This document shows positions 11,485 to 23,900 of a stretch of DNA of 27,618 nt, one piece after another. The notes beneath the pieces are model-generated. The model saw only the letters and a list, made by a program, of their open reading frames with translations. It was not told the DNA's origin and ran no database searches. Position numbers and translations under genes: made by a program. The stretch's first letter is position 1. Each line of letters opens with the position of its first letter. Source of the DNA: Protostelium mycophagum (taxonomy: Eukaryota; Evosea; Variosea; Protosteliida; Protosteliaceae); assembly GCA_002081555.1 (NCBI GenBank), contig MZNV01001866.1:1-27618 (forward strand), given 5' to 3'.

Positions 11485-11861
11485 CGTCCTTTGTTTTCGC
11501 TTTGCGTTGCGAAGAAACGCGCAAAAAACTGTTGTAGAGCCAAGCAATACCCACGGGATTGGGAATTTGTTCATTGTGCTGGCTTTCAAACAAAACTGGA
11601 TGACGCCGTCCATCAAACGATATAATAAACCGAATGAAAACTGGCTCACCCCAAGACTTAAGTTTTATTCACAATAACTGTGGAAGTTCACCCGAATTCT
11701 ATTTTTACTTCTTGAATCAGCTTCGGAGTCTCAGCCTTTCGTAATAAACCCAGACACATTACGTAGCGTCACGGTTATCCTTGGAAGCATTGCGTCGCTT
11801 AGCGTGTTATCATTGAAAGAAGAGGTTGTGAGGTACGCTTCAGTTTTACCAACGACCGACC
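11485..11861. promoter_or_regulatory. Bidirectional upstream gap (secreted protein / BK-like channel)
   Basis: 377 bp between divergent start codons. The open frames here on both strands are short and mutually overlapping, with no splice-compatible link to either gene. No specific element was recognised. Confidence 0.35.
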
Positions 11862-14800
11862 ATGGCGGTAAGCTTCTTTTAGATAGACAACGGACGCATA
11901 CCTGCGCACTGAAGTGACGACGACAGTATAAACTATTTTCGGATGACTTTCTGGTCAACATGATCTGCTTCCTGGCGATAGCTGGAGCTTTGATCACAAC
12001 ACTGACCGTTTCATATCTGCACATTTTGAGATGTATCATGTGGTTCAGAGGTAAAAACACATCAGCAAGGACGAGGTGAGCCGAAAGACATCATCAATTA
12101 TGATAGAAATTCATGATCCGCGTCTTCTCACTATTGTGGGAAATTTTACTGGAATTTACACGGTGTTATGCAGATTTTAAATATATATCTGACTTCAGAA
12201 AGAGTGGGTCGTGCACTTCAACGGTTTTTTCTGTGGGTCCACGCCTCCAACACAATGTTTTTTTTTATCCTGATCAGGATGGCGTTGTGCCTGGTTTCTG
12301 TGGGAATGTTTCTGTACTACGCGATACAAGTGATTAAAAATTGATCAAGTTTTCGGATTAAAATAAATAATGTAGGTGGAATGGCTACCAGCGAAGTCAG
12401 ACGACTCGAACAATACAGATGCGCTCAACGCCCTTTTCCAAGAGACAGTGAGCTTTCTGAATAGATCTATCATGTCGAAGATTAATGGTCGAAGGCACTC
12501 ATTTGGGTTGAATTTGTGATTTCCTTCATTTTTGGTGTCGCTTTTATAGTCACTTATGCAGAAGCCGAGTCAAAAATGAGCTTTATGGCAAACCTCACCA
12601 CTTGGGCTGATCTGGTGAGTGATGTACACATTCATTTTGTGGTGGTTTCCTTTTATTGTCACTGCGGTATTTCAGTGACATTATCAGGCCACCATCATTC
12701 CTGGTATTGTTGCTCCCTTCATTGGCTATTACTTCTACGGATTACTATTCTTGCGCTTTGTCTTATTGAAAGATGTAGTGAGCTATTTCAGCGATATTGC
12801 TGGGGATCGTGTCTCAGGTTTGCTCAACAAGAAAAATTAAAATCTTTAAGATATTTATTTCCAACATAATCTGACTCTTTGTAGATGTCAACAGAAATGT
12901 GGTAAATTTGGGTTTTACCCTTTTGGCGCTCATCTTTTGCGCTTCTTCGTTCATATTTGTGCTGGAGAACTCTACTGTGACTGATAATGGTGCTGTGAGT
13001 TCCCCTTTTCTTCTCTTGGTTCTTATTATTCAAAGGTTACCTCAATTGTGACCGCTCTGTATTTCAGCTTTGTCACGATTTCCACAGTAGGATACGGTGA
13101 TGTTACTCCACAGACAGATGCAGGCAGATTTGGAGTCATGATCATCATTGCAGCTGCTGTGAGTATTGGAACTCAACTCGAAAAAATTAAAGATTCTGAC
13201 GCTATTCAGGTTATTATTGTGCCCGTGGCGGCCACTGAGCTTGGTGATGCTGTTACAGCAAGCAAATCTAAAAGTGAGTACATTGCATGAAACATATCAA
13301 TATGTTACAAGAACCTCCACAATAAACAAAAGTATCGTGGATTGAGATGAATAGGGGTGATCAGTTATCTGGGACACGGTCATGTTGTCTTGGTAACACA
13401 AGAGGACAAGGCCATTATGGGATTCTTGAGGGAATTTTACCATTCTGAGAGAGGTAACATAAACACCAACGTGAGTTCCCTTCACGCAAATGCATGAATC
13501 AATTTTAGTTTGACAGTTTCATCAGGTTTGCATCCTTCTCGGCGACGAGAAAATATCTGGGTCTCTGGAAATCTTGCTGCGAAGACCATTATTTAGAAAG
13601 AGAGTTAAATTGTTAGTCGGACAGCCTCTCAGCGAAGAAGATCTGGTCCGAGCCAATTTAAAACACGCCCATACCTGTTTTGTGTTCGGCGGGAAAGGAG
13701 ACAAAGATGATGCGAGTGAGTATCTGCAGTTTCCATGCATTCGAGCAGACATTTATTTACCAGTACAGAAACTATTCTAAACGTCAAAGCCATAAGACAA
13801 TTTCAACCGGACATACGCATCATGGCACAAATTCATAATAATAAGAATGAGGTGACCCGTTGTCCTTTCATTTATAAAAATTTCGCTGAAAAATTTAGCC
13901 GTTGCTGAAGATGATGGATGTCGCCGTGTCAGTCAATACACTCGATTTACGTATGAACATATTGACGCAAGCCATACAGTGTCCAGGATTTGGTGTTTTT
14001 GCCACAAACACTCTGCAATCATTTAGCCTTCCCAAGAGATTAAAAACAATGTTACCATGGGAACAAGAATACCGTAAACTTTCATCACCCACTTTATGAT
14101 TTTCGTCCTTTGTCAAAAAATAGTATTGGATTGAAACGAAAGTCTGAAGTAGAATAGTATGGGGTGCTGGTCATGAGATATACAGTGTCCAAAATTTAGA
14201 CAACTACAAAGGAATGAAATTCAATGAGCTTGTTCTGTACATTTATGAAAGATACGGTGCATTATTGGTAGGACTCAGCGAATACACTGACACAGAGTAA
14301 GTTTGTGTCACATCTGAACAAGTTTTAACAAAAAAATTGATCATCAACAGCCAAAAGAATGTGAGCAATAAGATATTCGTAAATCCTGGACCAAAGTGTA
14401 AGATCTACAAAGGAAGAAGAGGGATAGTTTTCGCTCAAGACGAGGACGTAAGTCGATCAAATGGTGGGTGTATCTGATCCATAACCAGGTTGCAACCGAG
14501 ATTTTTGAGAATGACGCATCGGTTAATGTGATAGAGGTAGACATTGTATCAGACGGATTCACAAGTGCGGCGAGCGTTGCCCATGTGGAATTGGTGGTGG
14601 ATGGAGATCATAAAAAGGAAGCACTAAAGATACAAGAATTTCTTTTGTATGATTATAACAAGCCTCAAACTGAAGTAAGTGAAAAGTAAATCGAGGGAAT
14701 GAAGGGATTTAAGTTGTATCTACTTACAGTAATTAGATTATCAACCTGTATGAGCTTAAAGAACGTACGATATTCAACGTGAAATCTATAGAAATGAACC

Positions 14801-16198
14801 ACTGCGTTGTGGTGACAGGCGATGAATTCGAAGAGATTTCCGTACTTGTACAGAAGGTGATACATCGTGATTGACGCCAATTCTCAAATGTTATAGATGC
14901 AGGAAATAAAACTGAAAGAAGATTTTACGATTGTTATATTGAGCCCGATCTCACCATCAAAAGATGATTGGCTAGATACTGCAGGGTGAGATCATTTTAC
15001 AAAATAATGACTGAGGAATCGTATGACTTGCATTAAATTGTGAGATGAATGAATGTAGGCGATATGAAAATGTCTGGTTCATGAGGGGGGACCCAACTAA
15101 ACCTGAAGATCTACAACGCGCCGGAGCGTTCTCCGCGAAAGGGATAGTTATCTTAGGACACGGAAGAGGGGGTATGGAATTGCATTGAAATCTCAAATAA
15201 TTATTGTAGATAATTATGAAGACCCCACTGTTGACGCGAAACCAATAATGACGTTTCAGTTATTGATGAATGGGAAATCAGAAGCTATTCCGATTGTTGA
15301 CATCAGTGAGTTTCGGTTTATCTCTTAGCTTTTTCTCTCATCAAGTGCAGTCCATACCAGCAATTCAAAATTTTTGGGTTCGAATTCTACGAGAAGCTAC
15401 GCCCAAAATGTCTCACGAGAACTAGCGGAGCCCTTTTATGCTGGATACATGTGATAGCCTTACAAAGACGGCGTGAAACTAAATCTTACAGTTTTTCTGG
15501 TGGCACCTTAGATGCGTTGATGGCGCAATGCTTTTTTAATACAAATACAGTCGAAGTCTTGAAACAGCTGGGTAAGTTGAATATCATTGGACCTGGGGTG
15601 TGGATACAAGATCTGAAAGCATAAATAGTGAACGGCTTAGCCATCTCCCTTCCTGTGGCCGAAGTTTTTCCCGACCTAATCGTGAGTCTCTTGCGCTGTA
15701 AAAGCCTTCTTGGCTGATTGTAAATAGGGAGGATCATACAAGTCACTGTTTAGAAGATCAATTAATAGTCATCAAATGATATGTCTTGGTTTGTTGAGAC
15801 AAAGAGGTTGATAATATATGTTTCACGTCAAGATACACTAAATCCAAAACAGTATCGCATTCCACCTCTGAAAAACCGAAGTATACCCTCCGACAAAAAA
15901 TGGTTGAAAACCTCCACAAGCTTCGTCGTCTGCCCACAAATTTTGACTGTTACGTCGCCATGAACCCCCGGCATGATCTCATCTTGGATAAAGACGATGT
16001 CGCCATCGTGCTCAACTGTCGCAACCCTGTGAGTTCCTCATCTCGTGTCACTGTCTCGAAACTCACCTGTTGTAGATTACAGGAACAAGTTTATCTGCCG
16101 CGTTAGCGTTCGATGCTGGTCCGCAAACAGTTGAAATGAAGGTGGTCAACAGCCCAAAAGACAACACTCTTGTCAGCACCGAACAGGAGTTTACTTAA
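11862..16198 (+). CDS. BK/Slo-family potassium channel alpha subunit, many exons
   Basis: Voltage/ligand-gated K+ channel of the plasma membrane or an endomembrane. Exon 1 is only ATG GCG (11862-11867), spliced to YKLFSDDFLVNMICFLAIAG. Hydrophobic segments follow: MALCLVSVGMFLYYA, WVEFVISFIFGVAFIVTYA, ATIIPGIVAPFIGYYFYGLL and VVNLGFTLLALIFCASSFIF. Then comes the pore TISTVGYGDVTPQTDAGR (about 13070-13130) with the selectivity filter TVGYGD, and S6. Two RCK modules follow. RCK1 has GHGHVVLVTQEDKAIM, LVRANLKHAHTCFVFGGKGD and the BK-like NTLDLRMNILTQAIQCPGFG. RCK2 has RYENVWFMRGDPTKPEDL, GIVILGHGRG and FSGGTLDALMAQCFFNTNTV. Family resemblance to Slo is strong in ALVVGLSEY-like and PFxxG...LDALM positions. 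The S4 segment is poor in Arg, and the calcium-bowl site has no Asp run. Length is near 900 aa. The stop TAA is not within AATAAA; one is found about 45 nt downstream. Confidence 0.9.
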
Positions 16199-16342
16199 TG
16201 ACATATTTATTCCAATCGCAATGTACCAATCATTAAAAATAGACAATAAAGCTTTCCGTGTATCGTATGGCAACTGGTGAGGTGTACAAATGTGTGTCCA
16301 CCGGTAATATCTGAAAAGTGAATAGATTTTATAAATGTTTTT

Positions 16343-19326
16343 TTATTTCCTCGAATGAAAGGAAAAAGGGACGTCGTCATCCGTATCCACCATGTCGAGC
16401 TGTTCGTCCTTCTTGATATCTGCGTCATTATTATCGACGCATACCACTCTGTCGATCTCTGTAATCTCGTTGATTTGGGGCAAGTTTCCATTGTCGGTAT
16501 GTACATTCTGAGAAAGATCATCTGATTCCGAGAGTTGTAAACGAAGAGGGGGGATCTGGGAGGGAGGCGGGCTCTCTAGTCCAGAGGTGGAGCTTTGTGA
16601 ATGTGGACTGGGTGAATTCTCTTCCTCTGATTTGTCTGTCTCTCCGGGTTCTATTGCTTGGGTGAATGCCTGTCTCCTCATTACTGTTATTGTGAGGGTA
16701 AATTCCTGAGCAAATGCCCATAAGTCCTTTTCCACAAACCATTTGTTCTGTATGGTGTCATCATAATACATCTACAACGGCAGGTCCTCACCTCCATCTC
16801 TTCCTTGGTCACAGCCTTTTGGCAAAACCTTTTCATATAAAAGAGGCAGTGTAAGGCTGAGTCTTGTCGGAGATTGCTGGGTTCTGGTATATTCACCATC
16901 TGCCCTGGGCTACAGCTCCTGGAACAAATGTGGGTATCTCACTTTCAGTATGAATAATCATTTACAATCTAAACTTTTCCCCGTCTTCCTGAGACATCCC
17001 AGCTAACAAGGTAGATTTCACTGTGTTGAACCACACTATATTCTCATGGACAAGCAATCCTAGTATTTGTATCTTCCCTCCTTCTTCTTCAGGCATGCAG
17101 ACAATGAACAGTGACCACCTCAATCTTGTGAGTCCTTATCGTAGATACGTTTACAGATTTAGGAGATGTTTATCTGCAGAGATGGTGTGGAATAAAAGAA
17201 ATAAACTCACTTATCATCGTGCCTTCGTATCGGACAAAATACGTATCGATGATGGAAAGGATTGAGATCACTCACGTAATCACCACATTTGTTCACATCA
17301 TCATAACATGGTTTAAATCCGAATAAGCTTGAACTGTATTTTGATTCGAGATATCTGTTCACTTGTCATTCTTCCATTCGACTTTATCCAATTAATTCAT
17401 TCAATGGATCAAAAATTACAGTTGAAAGAGTTTGAAGACAAGTGGGTGTATGTCTATGCTCTTGATTGGTGAAATTCGATCTTCCTCCGCATCAAATACT
17501 TCTCTGGCCATCTGGTCCGATCAATTCTATTTTTAGAAGGATGAAGGTCCTCTGATACAAATGGTGATACCTCCAATAACTTGGGTGTAAATTCTAGAGG
17601 GGCCTGGCTTTCTGAATGTTGAGGTGGTGAAGGACGATTCGGTTTGATTTCATGATCGTCAGAGTCTTCGGTATCCCCAATCATCGGCATATTTTCCTGT
17701 ATATTGCTATATTTGACGTCACCATGGGAAGTTTCTGTATGACGGTTCTGTTGTATTTGCATTCTTTTGAACAAGTTTTTGATTTTATCTCGCTTTTCTG
17801 TGATTTCTTCGATCGGGAACCAACCGTGCTGCGAATGTGAGTCTTTATTGCGGTATCTTACCGCTCTTTTACACGGTATTTGCCGCAGCATTCAAATCAC
17901 TAAGCAAATAAGCCTTACCTCCATCTCAAAAATTCCCACGGGGGGTCGAGCGCAAAAAGTGTCCGCGTATTGTAGAACGAAAACTCCACAATCGCACCCG
18001 TTATCTTGCTTTGGTACGGTGAGACATTTTCCAGGTATAGATTTCCTGTATATTCGTGAGTTGTAGACCAAGAGTATATATATAATATAGAATACATATC
18101 AACTCACGCGGTGAAATCCTTCTTGACCCCTCTCTTCATGGCGTGCTCGTGCTCAAGCCACAGCCTAATCTTTTGAAAAATGGGCATTTTGTCGGGTGTT
18201 GAATTCATGGAATCCAACAAGTATATCCTCTGGTTGAAATCTTCCTTATCTTTGTCAAAACAGACTACGGCCAGAGACCAATGTTCCCTATTTATATCAT
18301 CCACTTGTAAATCTTCTTGCTAGTCATGGGTGTGATTACCGCATAATCTCCCAATTGAAAATCTTCCGAGCTTTTTCCCGCCAAAATTTTTTTTAAAATT
18401 CAAAATTAGACACGCACCTCTGATTGATTGGGATGAAAATATATTTATAGGAGAAGATATCAACGTCTTTCGTCCATTTACTCGCGCTCGTGCAGTCCTT
18501 CTTTTCTGACAACTTGGTGTAGAAGAAAGTGTTGAAGAAATAGTAATCCCTCTGGTCTTTGTCTTCAAATTGGTTGGTCACCCATCTACCTCAGAATATC
18601 AGTATGAAAACAACATACTCTTATCACGGTATTCATAAACAAAAAAATAGTCCATTCACCTGAGATAAAATTCGAGTATACTGTCGTTGAGGAATTCCCC
18701 TGGTTCCAGCATGCTCATCTCTGTCTCAGTGATCTGTATGGCTCCCGCCTTACTTCCTTCTGGTGCCGGCATCACACAAATCACCTTCAAACTTCAATTT
18801 GGTTTTTTCTTTTGGATTTAGTTTGAAGTCATTCAAATGAAGAATTAATCCACCTGTGGAGGTTTTGCCTTTCTTCTTCTGCTTGTGGCACGTGTGTTCG
18901 GCCTCTTAAAATCTTCTTGGATTTCCTCTTGTGATGGCTGTGTCGCTGGAACAGGTCAATCACGATCACCAAACAAATGTCTCACGTTGTGAGCTCTCAT
19001 CATCTGAAAGAGAGATATACACAGGGTTCTTAACACTGCCGCTGCCGTTCATTTTCTGTCTTTTCGTAGGTGGTGGTGTATACGATTGATCCGTATCATC
19101 ATGCAGAGTGATCGCTGATTTCTTCTTACTATCTTAAGATATTGTAAATTAGAGCTCCTTGTTGCATTTTACGCTCACATGTTTTCAATTTTGAGTTGCT
19201 TATCTTCAAACGTGGTGCTCGTATTCTGGCCGCTTCATCGGGGACTGACGGCTTGAATACATCCTCCAGCGTCATGACATCTGGGTTTTTGGACAACGCA
19301 CCAAACTCGATCTCAGTTGAGGTCAT
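16343..19326 (-). CDS. ULP1-like: Ulp1/SENP-type SUMO protease with a second, catalytically degenerate Ulp1-like domain
   Basis: Cysteine protease that would process SUMO or strip it from targets. Spliced model: 732 aa. The N-terminal region is basic and disordered, with a SUMO-interacting motif NPVYISLSDDE (about residues 87-97). Domain 1 (about 145-360) begins LEPGEFLNDSILEFYLR and has YYFFNTFFYTKL, WTKDVDIFSYKYIFIPIN, His in NREHWSLAVV (18281-18283), Asp in IYLLDSM (18212-18214), Gln in PKQDNG and Cys in CDCGVFVLQYA (17989-17991). This is an intact triad. An acidic linker follows. A 59-nt intron (donor after TPKLLE, acceptor before ATGGCCAGAG) then joins domain 2 (about 440-615), which has the same order of blocks but R for His and V for Asp. 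The tail contains a second SIM-like DRVVCVDNNDAD. Without that 59-nt splice the first part ends at a TAG at 17454, so two isoforms or two genes remain possible. The final TAA is inside AATAAA. Confidence 0.82.
16748..16791 (-). other. 44-nt intron with internal GTTGTAGATGTA block
   Basis: It lies in the second Ulp1-like domain, between codons for EME and NKWF. The acceptor at CATACAG restores EMENKWFVEKD, homologous to EMEHGWFPIEE of the first domain. The internal GTTGTAG would give a 20-nt intron and a worse alignment. Confidence 0.75.
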
Positions 19327-19438
19327 CGTTCCCGCATAAGCTCGTTGTTGATGTCTTCCAGGAAAATTGCATGCAAAGGAATTCTCCAGTGTTGTCTACA
19401 ACGGCTCTTCGAAAAACACAAAGCAGATCTTTGGGAAA
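19327..19438. promoter_or_regulatory. Short bidirectional promoter gap (SUMO protease / PABPN1-like)
   Basis: 112 bp separate the two divergent start codons. I see no TATA box. The gap is so short that the two genes must share control DNA or use sites within their 5' exons. Confidence 0.4.
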
Positions 19439-20331
19439 ATGGCCGACTCAACAGAAGGTAAGAAGGATCCATATGTTAGTCTCTTACAAACTCAGACAAG
19501 ATGAAAGACAGTGCTCCTGAAGGTGAAAACATCGACGAGGTGATTTTCATTCTTGATCGAATCTTCTTTTGACATGAGAAGGACATCGAGGCTTTGAAGC
19601 GAAAGGTCAGAGAGATGGAGGAAGAGGATGAGAAACTGAGGAAAATGCAAGAGCAGCTCAGTTCGGATGACTCTTCTTCAGGTTGGAGGAATCAAATTTA
19701 TATTTAATTAAATTGAAATAGTTAACAAAGAAGAGGAGGACTTTCGTTCTGTGTATGTTGGTAATGTGGGTGTACTTCTATCATTCTTCAATTAACATAA
19801 TAAAGGTTGATTATTCGACAACAGCTCAAGAACTTCAACAACACTTTCATTCCTGTGGAACAATTAACCGCACCACCATTTTTTGTGACCGAATGGGTCA
19901 TCCCAAAGGGTATGTCCATCATTTGATTTTTCATGATTGAACCATTCTGAATGAAGAAGTTTCGCCTATTTAGAATTCAGTGATAAAGATTCTGTCGCCA
20001 ACGCTGTTCTTTTAAATGAAACAACTTTCAAAGGCCGACAGATTAAGGTATGATGATCATGTATTCCTGATAGAGGCTGCCATGCTTTCTCTTATAATTC
20101 ATACAATGAGAAAGAGCATGACTATTCGGTGACTCCTCCTAATGGTTCATTTCTGATGATCATCAGGTCGAGCCCAAAAGAACAAATGTACCGGGCTTGT
20201 CTACAACGGACCGAGGGCGAGGACGTGGCAGAGGTGGATTCAGAGGAAGATTCCACAGAGGAGCACCAAGAGGAAGAGGAAGATTCCACCCTTACACCAT
20301 CAACAATACCACTGCCAATACCAGCACATAA
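19439..20331 (+). CDS. PABPN1-like: Nuclear poly(A)-binding protein (PABPN1/PABP2 family), seven exons
   Basis: Binds nascent poly(A) tails, stimulates poly(A) polymerase and controls tail length in the nucleus. Start ATG 19439. Exons join as [20 protein letters not shown], then the coiled-coil segment [20 protein letters not shown], then one RRM (RNP2 [36 protein letters not shown]1 region [23 protein letters not shown]). The C-terminus is [20 protein letters not shown] followed by an RGG/RGR-rich tail ending [11 protein letters not shown]. The order coiled coil, single RRM, Arg-rich tail is diagnostic of PABPN1. There is no N-terminal Ala stretch, as in other protists. The acceptor before TTTCGCC (not the later TTTAG) was chosen because it restores RNP1. 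The stop reads ACATAAAAAG. The intron before the last exon is the longest (about 118 nt). Confidence 0.93.
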
Positions 20332-20909
20332 AAAGGTCCATTGACAGAGTATTTCATTGCCATCCGCTCAACAGCGCAGACATTATCTATGTCATTATTG
20401 TTACACCGACCCACCGTGTCCATCATCCTTTCTTGTATTTGCATTGCCAGGGAAATGTAGAGGCCTTTGTCTGTCCCTTGGAGAGACGTTCTTGCTCGTA
20501 TTCAACCTGAAGAATTCAGAATTTAAAAGTTTATGGACATCACCAGACATCCGCGTCATCCTAGTTTTTTTCCCGCCACGATCTCAGCTTTTGAGTCGCA
20601 AAAAGCCTCAGCCGGAGATTGGTTGAAACAGCTCGCAGATAACCACCATTTGGTTTCCAGGACAAAAGAATGAAATGTTTGGAAGCGTTCTTCAGTATGA
20701 TCCTGCTGTCTTTCTATATAATGACAATTCTTTAAAGCAATTTGGAAGCAACAAGCATTCTCTTTTGCGACCACTTCTGTATCCTCTTCTTTGTTTTTTG
20801 GGATAAAGTGTGGAATGATGATGACAGCGGTTGTCGGAAGCCCAGATCTCCCCTGTCACGCGCTGATCCGGGTTCTTACGGTTGAAAATCATTTTTCAAG
20901 ACCATCAGG
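20332..20909. other. Intergenic stretch, no gene supported
   Basis: 578 bp between the PABPN1-like stop and the EGF/TRP-like start. Overlapping open frames exist on both strands (longest 89 codons), but none shows family signal or splice continuity. A TTTTTTCCCGCC element at about 20565-20576 resembles an E2F site. Most of the stretch is likely the upstream control region of the next gene. Confidence 0.5.
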
Positions 20910-23900
20910 ATGAAGAGCCCGCTGCTGATTGTGGCTCTGTTAGGTGCCACTGTATTGGCCTCAAATATCCCAACAATCTTTGAGACATATCAAGCGCTTG
21001 GGGGTTACATCCAGAGGCCCCAATCAATCCTTTATAATGGTTCCACGGGTTATGCCTTCAGTCCATCACCAGTTGGAGTCTATGTCACCTCACTCGTACA
21101 ATTTTTAAATATCTCTATGGATAGCCCTCCAGAATACAATTCATTCGTGAATTCCTCCACATTTTACACTGTAGACATTGGAGGTCAAGCTTTCGGTACT
21201 GCCGCCTACTATCAGAGCGCTAATGCCTCTAACACTGGATTCTACGTCTCTGCCTCCAACGCCATTTTCCAATTCGATCCCGTTACCTTCGAAAGCAAGA
21301 GACAAGCCCCCGTGATCAGAGACCTGAACTCCGTTGCCATCAACTACATGTTCGTGGACACTGTCAGTCACAGCTTGTACGCCCCGATCTCTCCTGGAGA
21401 TGGTCTCTACGTCTATAACTTGGAGATATTCGACCGTAACTCTACCGCCAACTTCACTCTCAAAGTGAATCCTTGTACCGGCACTCTCTTCAACCCAACC
21501 GCTCGAATCGGCTACTTCTTTGGAGAGATAGGAATCGTCGATGTTTGGGACACTGCCGCAGTGGAGAGTTTAACCAGCTTCTCTACTTCTGAGAACTCCA
21601 CCAATTATAAGTTTGGTATTTCAGCCGCAGACTGGGTAAGAAGATCAGCTCTTCATTTGTTTCAGTTCTAATAAACACAGGGAAGACAGAGATTGTACGT
21701 TGTCGCTACCACCCAGTTTAATGGTAGTGCGACCACATCAGTCATCTTTCAGACCTTCGACATTTCAAATATCACCGAATTAAGTGGCTTTGTCGAGCCC
21801 ATTAGCACTCTCACCCTTAACCCTAGCTCTCTCTCCATCAACTGTGAGCTTCACATTATCTTTTCGGTCCTGATTTTCTGCAGCCATCTACATTGATGAA
21901 GTCGGAGGACAGGCTTTCGTTGGTCTCAGTGACAATTCCCAAGGAAATTTCCTCAGAGTTGACCTCGCCAGAAATGAAGTCAGAGAAACCGTACCCGTTG
22001 CTCAGGTCTGCCTCCTTTCATCCAGTGACACAACTGACCTCTACAGGATCTATACAACGGAAAGCTGTCGAGAAGTTTCCTCACCGGTATTCAGAACCAA
22101 TCTTTGGTGATGTACTCTGAAGCAGCTATCAACGTGTTCGACTATCCCACCACCTGCCCCAACGATTGTACTGGACCAGAGTACGGTTACTGCAACTACG
22201 GAACCTGTGTCTGCAGCCCTCTTTACACTTCTGAGGATTGTTCTCTCCTTGCCTGCAACTTTTCTTGCGGTGAAAACCAGAACAGAGGAAAATGTTTCAA
22301 CGGTGCTTGTCAGTGTGACACTCAGAGCTGGACTGGAACTTACTGCGAGACACGTGAGTCTTACAATCAAATGATGTTCAAGAAGCCGACTCAATAACAG
22401 GTCAGTGCCCCAACGGATGTAGTGGAAACGGTGTTTGTGGAGGTGCCGCTAACAACTTCACCTGTAATTGCAATTTCAGATACACTGGCACAAACGATTG
22501 TTCTGTTCAAAGAGTGAGCAGAATATTCTTGGAATTAGAAATTGACTTGTTGTAGACACTTACTTGTGAGGAGATCCCCGGTGCTCAGGAATGCACGGGA
22601 AGGTCCGATTGTGGTTGGTGTCAGTCGGAGAACAAGTGTATGGCAGGAAACAAGATTGGTCCAGTCAAGTTCGCTTGCCCTGACTGGTTCACTGAGAACC
22701 CCAAGGACATTGGAATCATGGCTTTTGCTATCATCTACATCATCATCTGCGGTATTCTACTCCTCATCAATATCATCTCTGCCTTAGTCTTGGACCATGA
22801 GAATGCCACAGAGCTCATTGCCACAAAGAGACTGACTGCCACTACTATCCGTAGAAACTGGTGGAGAGACGAGAGATCTAACATGGGTTGGGTGAGTTCT
22901 AAATTCATCTATTGTAGATTGACAGTTGACTGATTATCCTAGTTGTTGTTTGAGCAGCTTCAATTTATTTCTCTATACGGACTGATCACAGTCGGATACT
23001 CCACACGTATTCTCAGCTTCACCAGATATTTTGATTGGACTTGCTTAGGTAATACCACCTCTATAATACAACTTTCTCTGAAATATCAAGTGATCCCTCT
23101 GCCTGGTTACCAAGATAACACAATCCACCCTGAGAGATCCAGCGGACAGTTTCAGAAGAGAGATTATGAACAATACGCAAACGGAAATAACTCTGAAACA
23201 CCACAAATCTTCTATGCTCAGATGGTAATTTTTTGTGGAGAGATTGTTACGCTCTATTTTTATCTGACGTTTTGACAGGTCTGGTTGGCCATTGCTTTTG
23301 GAGGTTTCACTATTTTACACCTGGTCTATTCCATAATTGCCACACTGGTTAGAGGTGGCGACTCCAAGCAGGTGATTATCTACATTGTTGTAGTCGCTTC
23401 AAAAAGTTGACTGAAGGATCAGGTGTTTTTCTCCAGACTTGTTCACATGTGGATGAGAATGCTGAATGTATTTTACTTCCCTCTGATCGTTATCGCCGCT
23501 TCCCACACTTATTATGGAGGCAGTAGCATCGCCGGATCCATCATCGCTCTTGTGCGTAGTCATCATGTCATATGTTTATCATGTGAAATCTGACCTTGTC
23601 AGATTGTCTTCGGACTGGGAGTACCCGCTCTCTCCTTCGGTTTGACCTTCGGACGTGCTAAACAGTTGTTCCGTTATGAGTGGAGAGCTAAATTTGGAGC
23701 TTTTTACTCGACCTTCCACTTCAATAGACCCTACTTCCAGCTTGTCATTTTGGCTAAGAAGGCCGTAGCCGGTCTTTTGATTGGTTTCATGGCCGCTCCG
23801 CTGTACAGACCTACCCTTGCCTTTGGTCAGGTAACGTCGTTTCTCAACCCTCTACAATGCTGATCCCGTCAGGTTTTTGGAGCCATTGGAGTGTACATCA

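Noticed and set aside
16772-16791. A 20-nt intron in the SUMO-protease gene ending at GTTGTAG
   Set aside because: The 44-nt alternative keeps frame and restores EMENKWFVEKD, which aligns with the first domain without an insertion. A 20-nt intron would be far outside the sizes seen here.
18370-20576. TTTTCCCGCC elements (also near 3562, 9603 and 10036) as E2F sites
   Set aside because: Most lie within introns or exons rather than upstream of genes, and a short GC-containing 9-10-mer in a few copies is weak evidence.
20332-20909. Possible small genes between PABPN1-like and the EGF/TRP-like gene
   Set aside because: The overlapping open frames on both strands show no domain, signal peptide or splice continuity.
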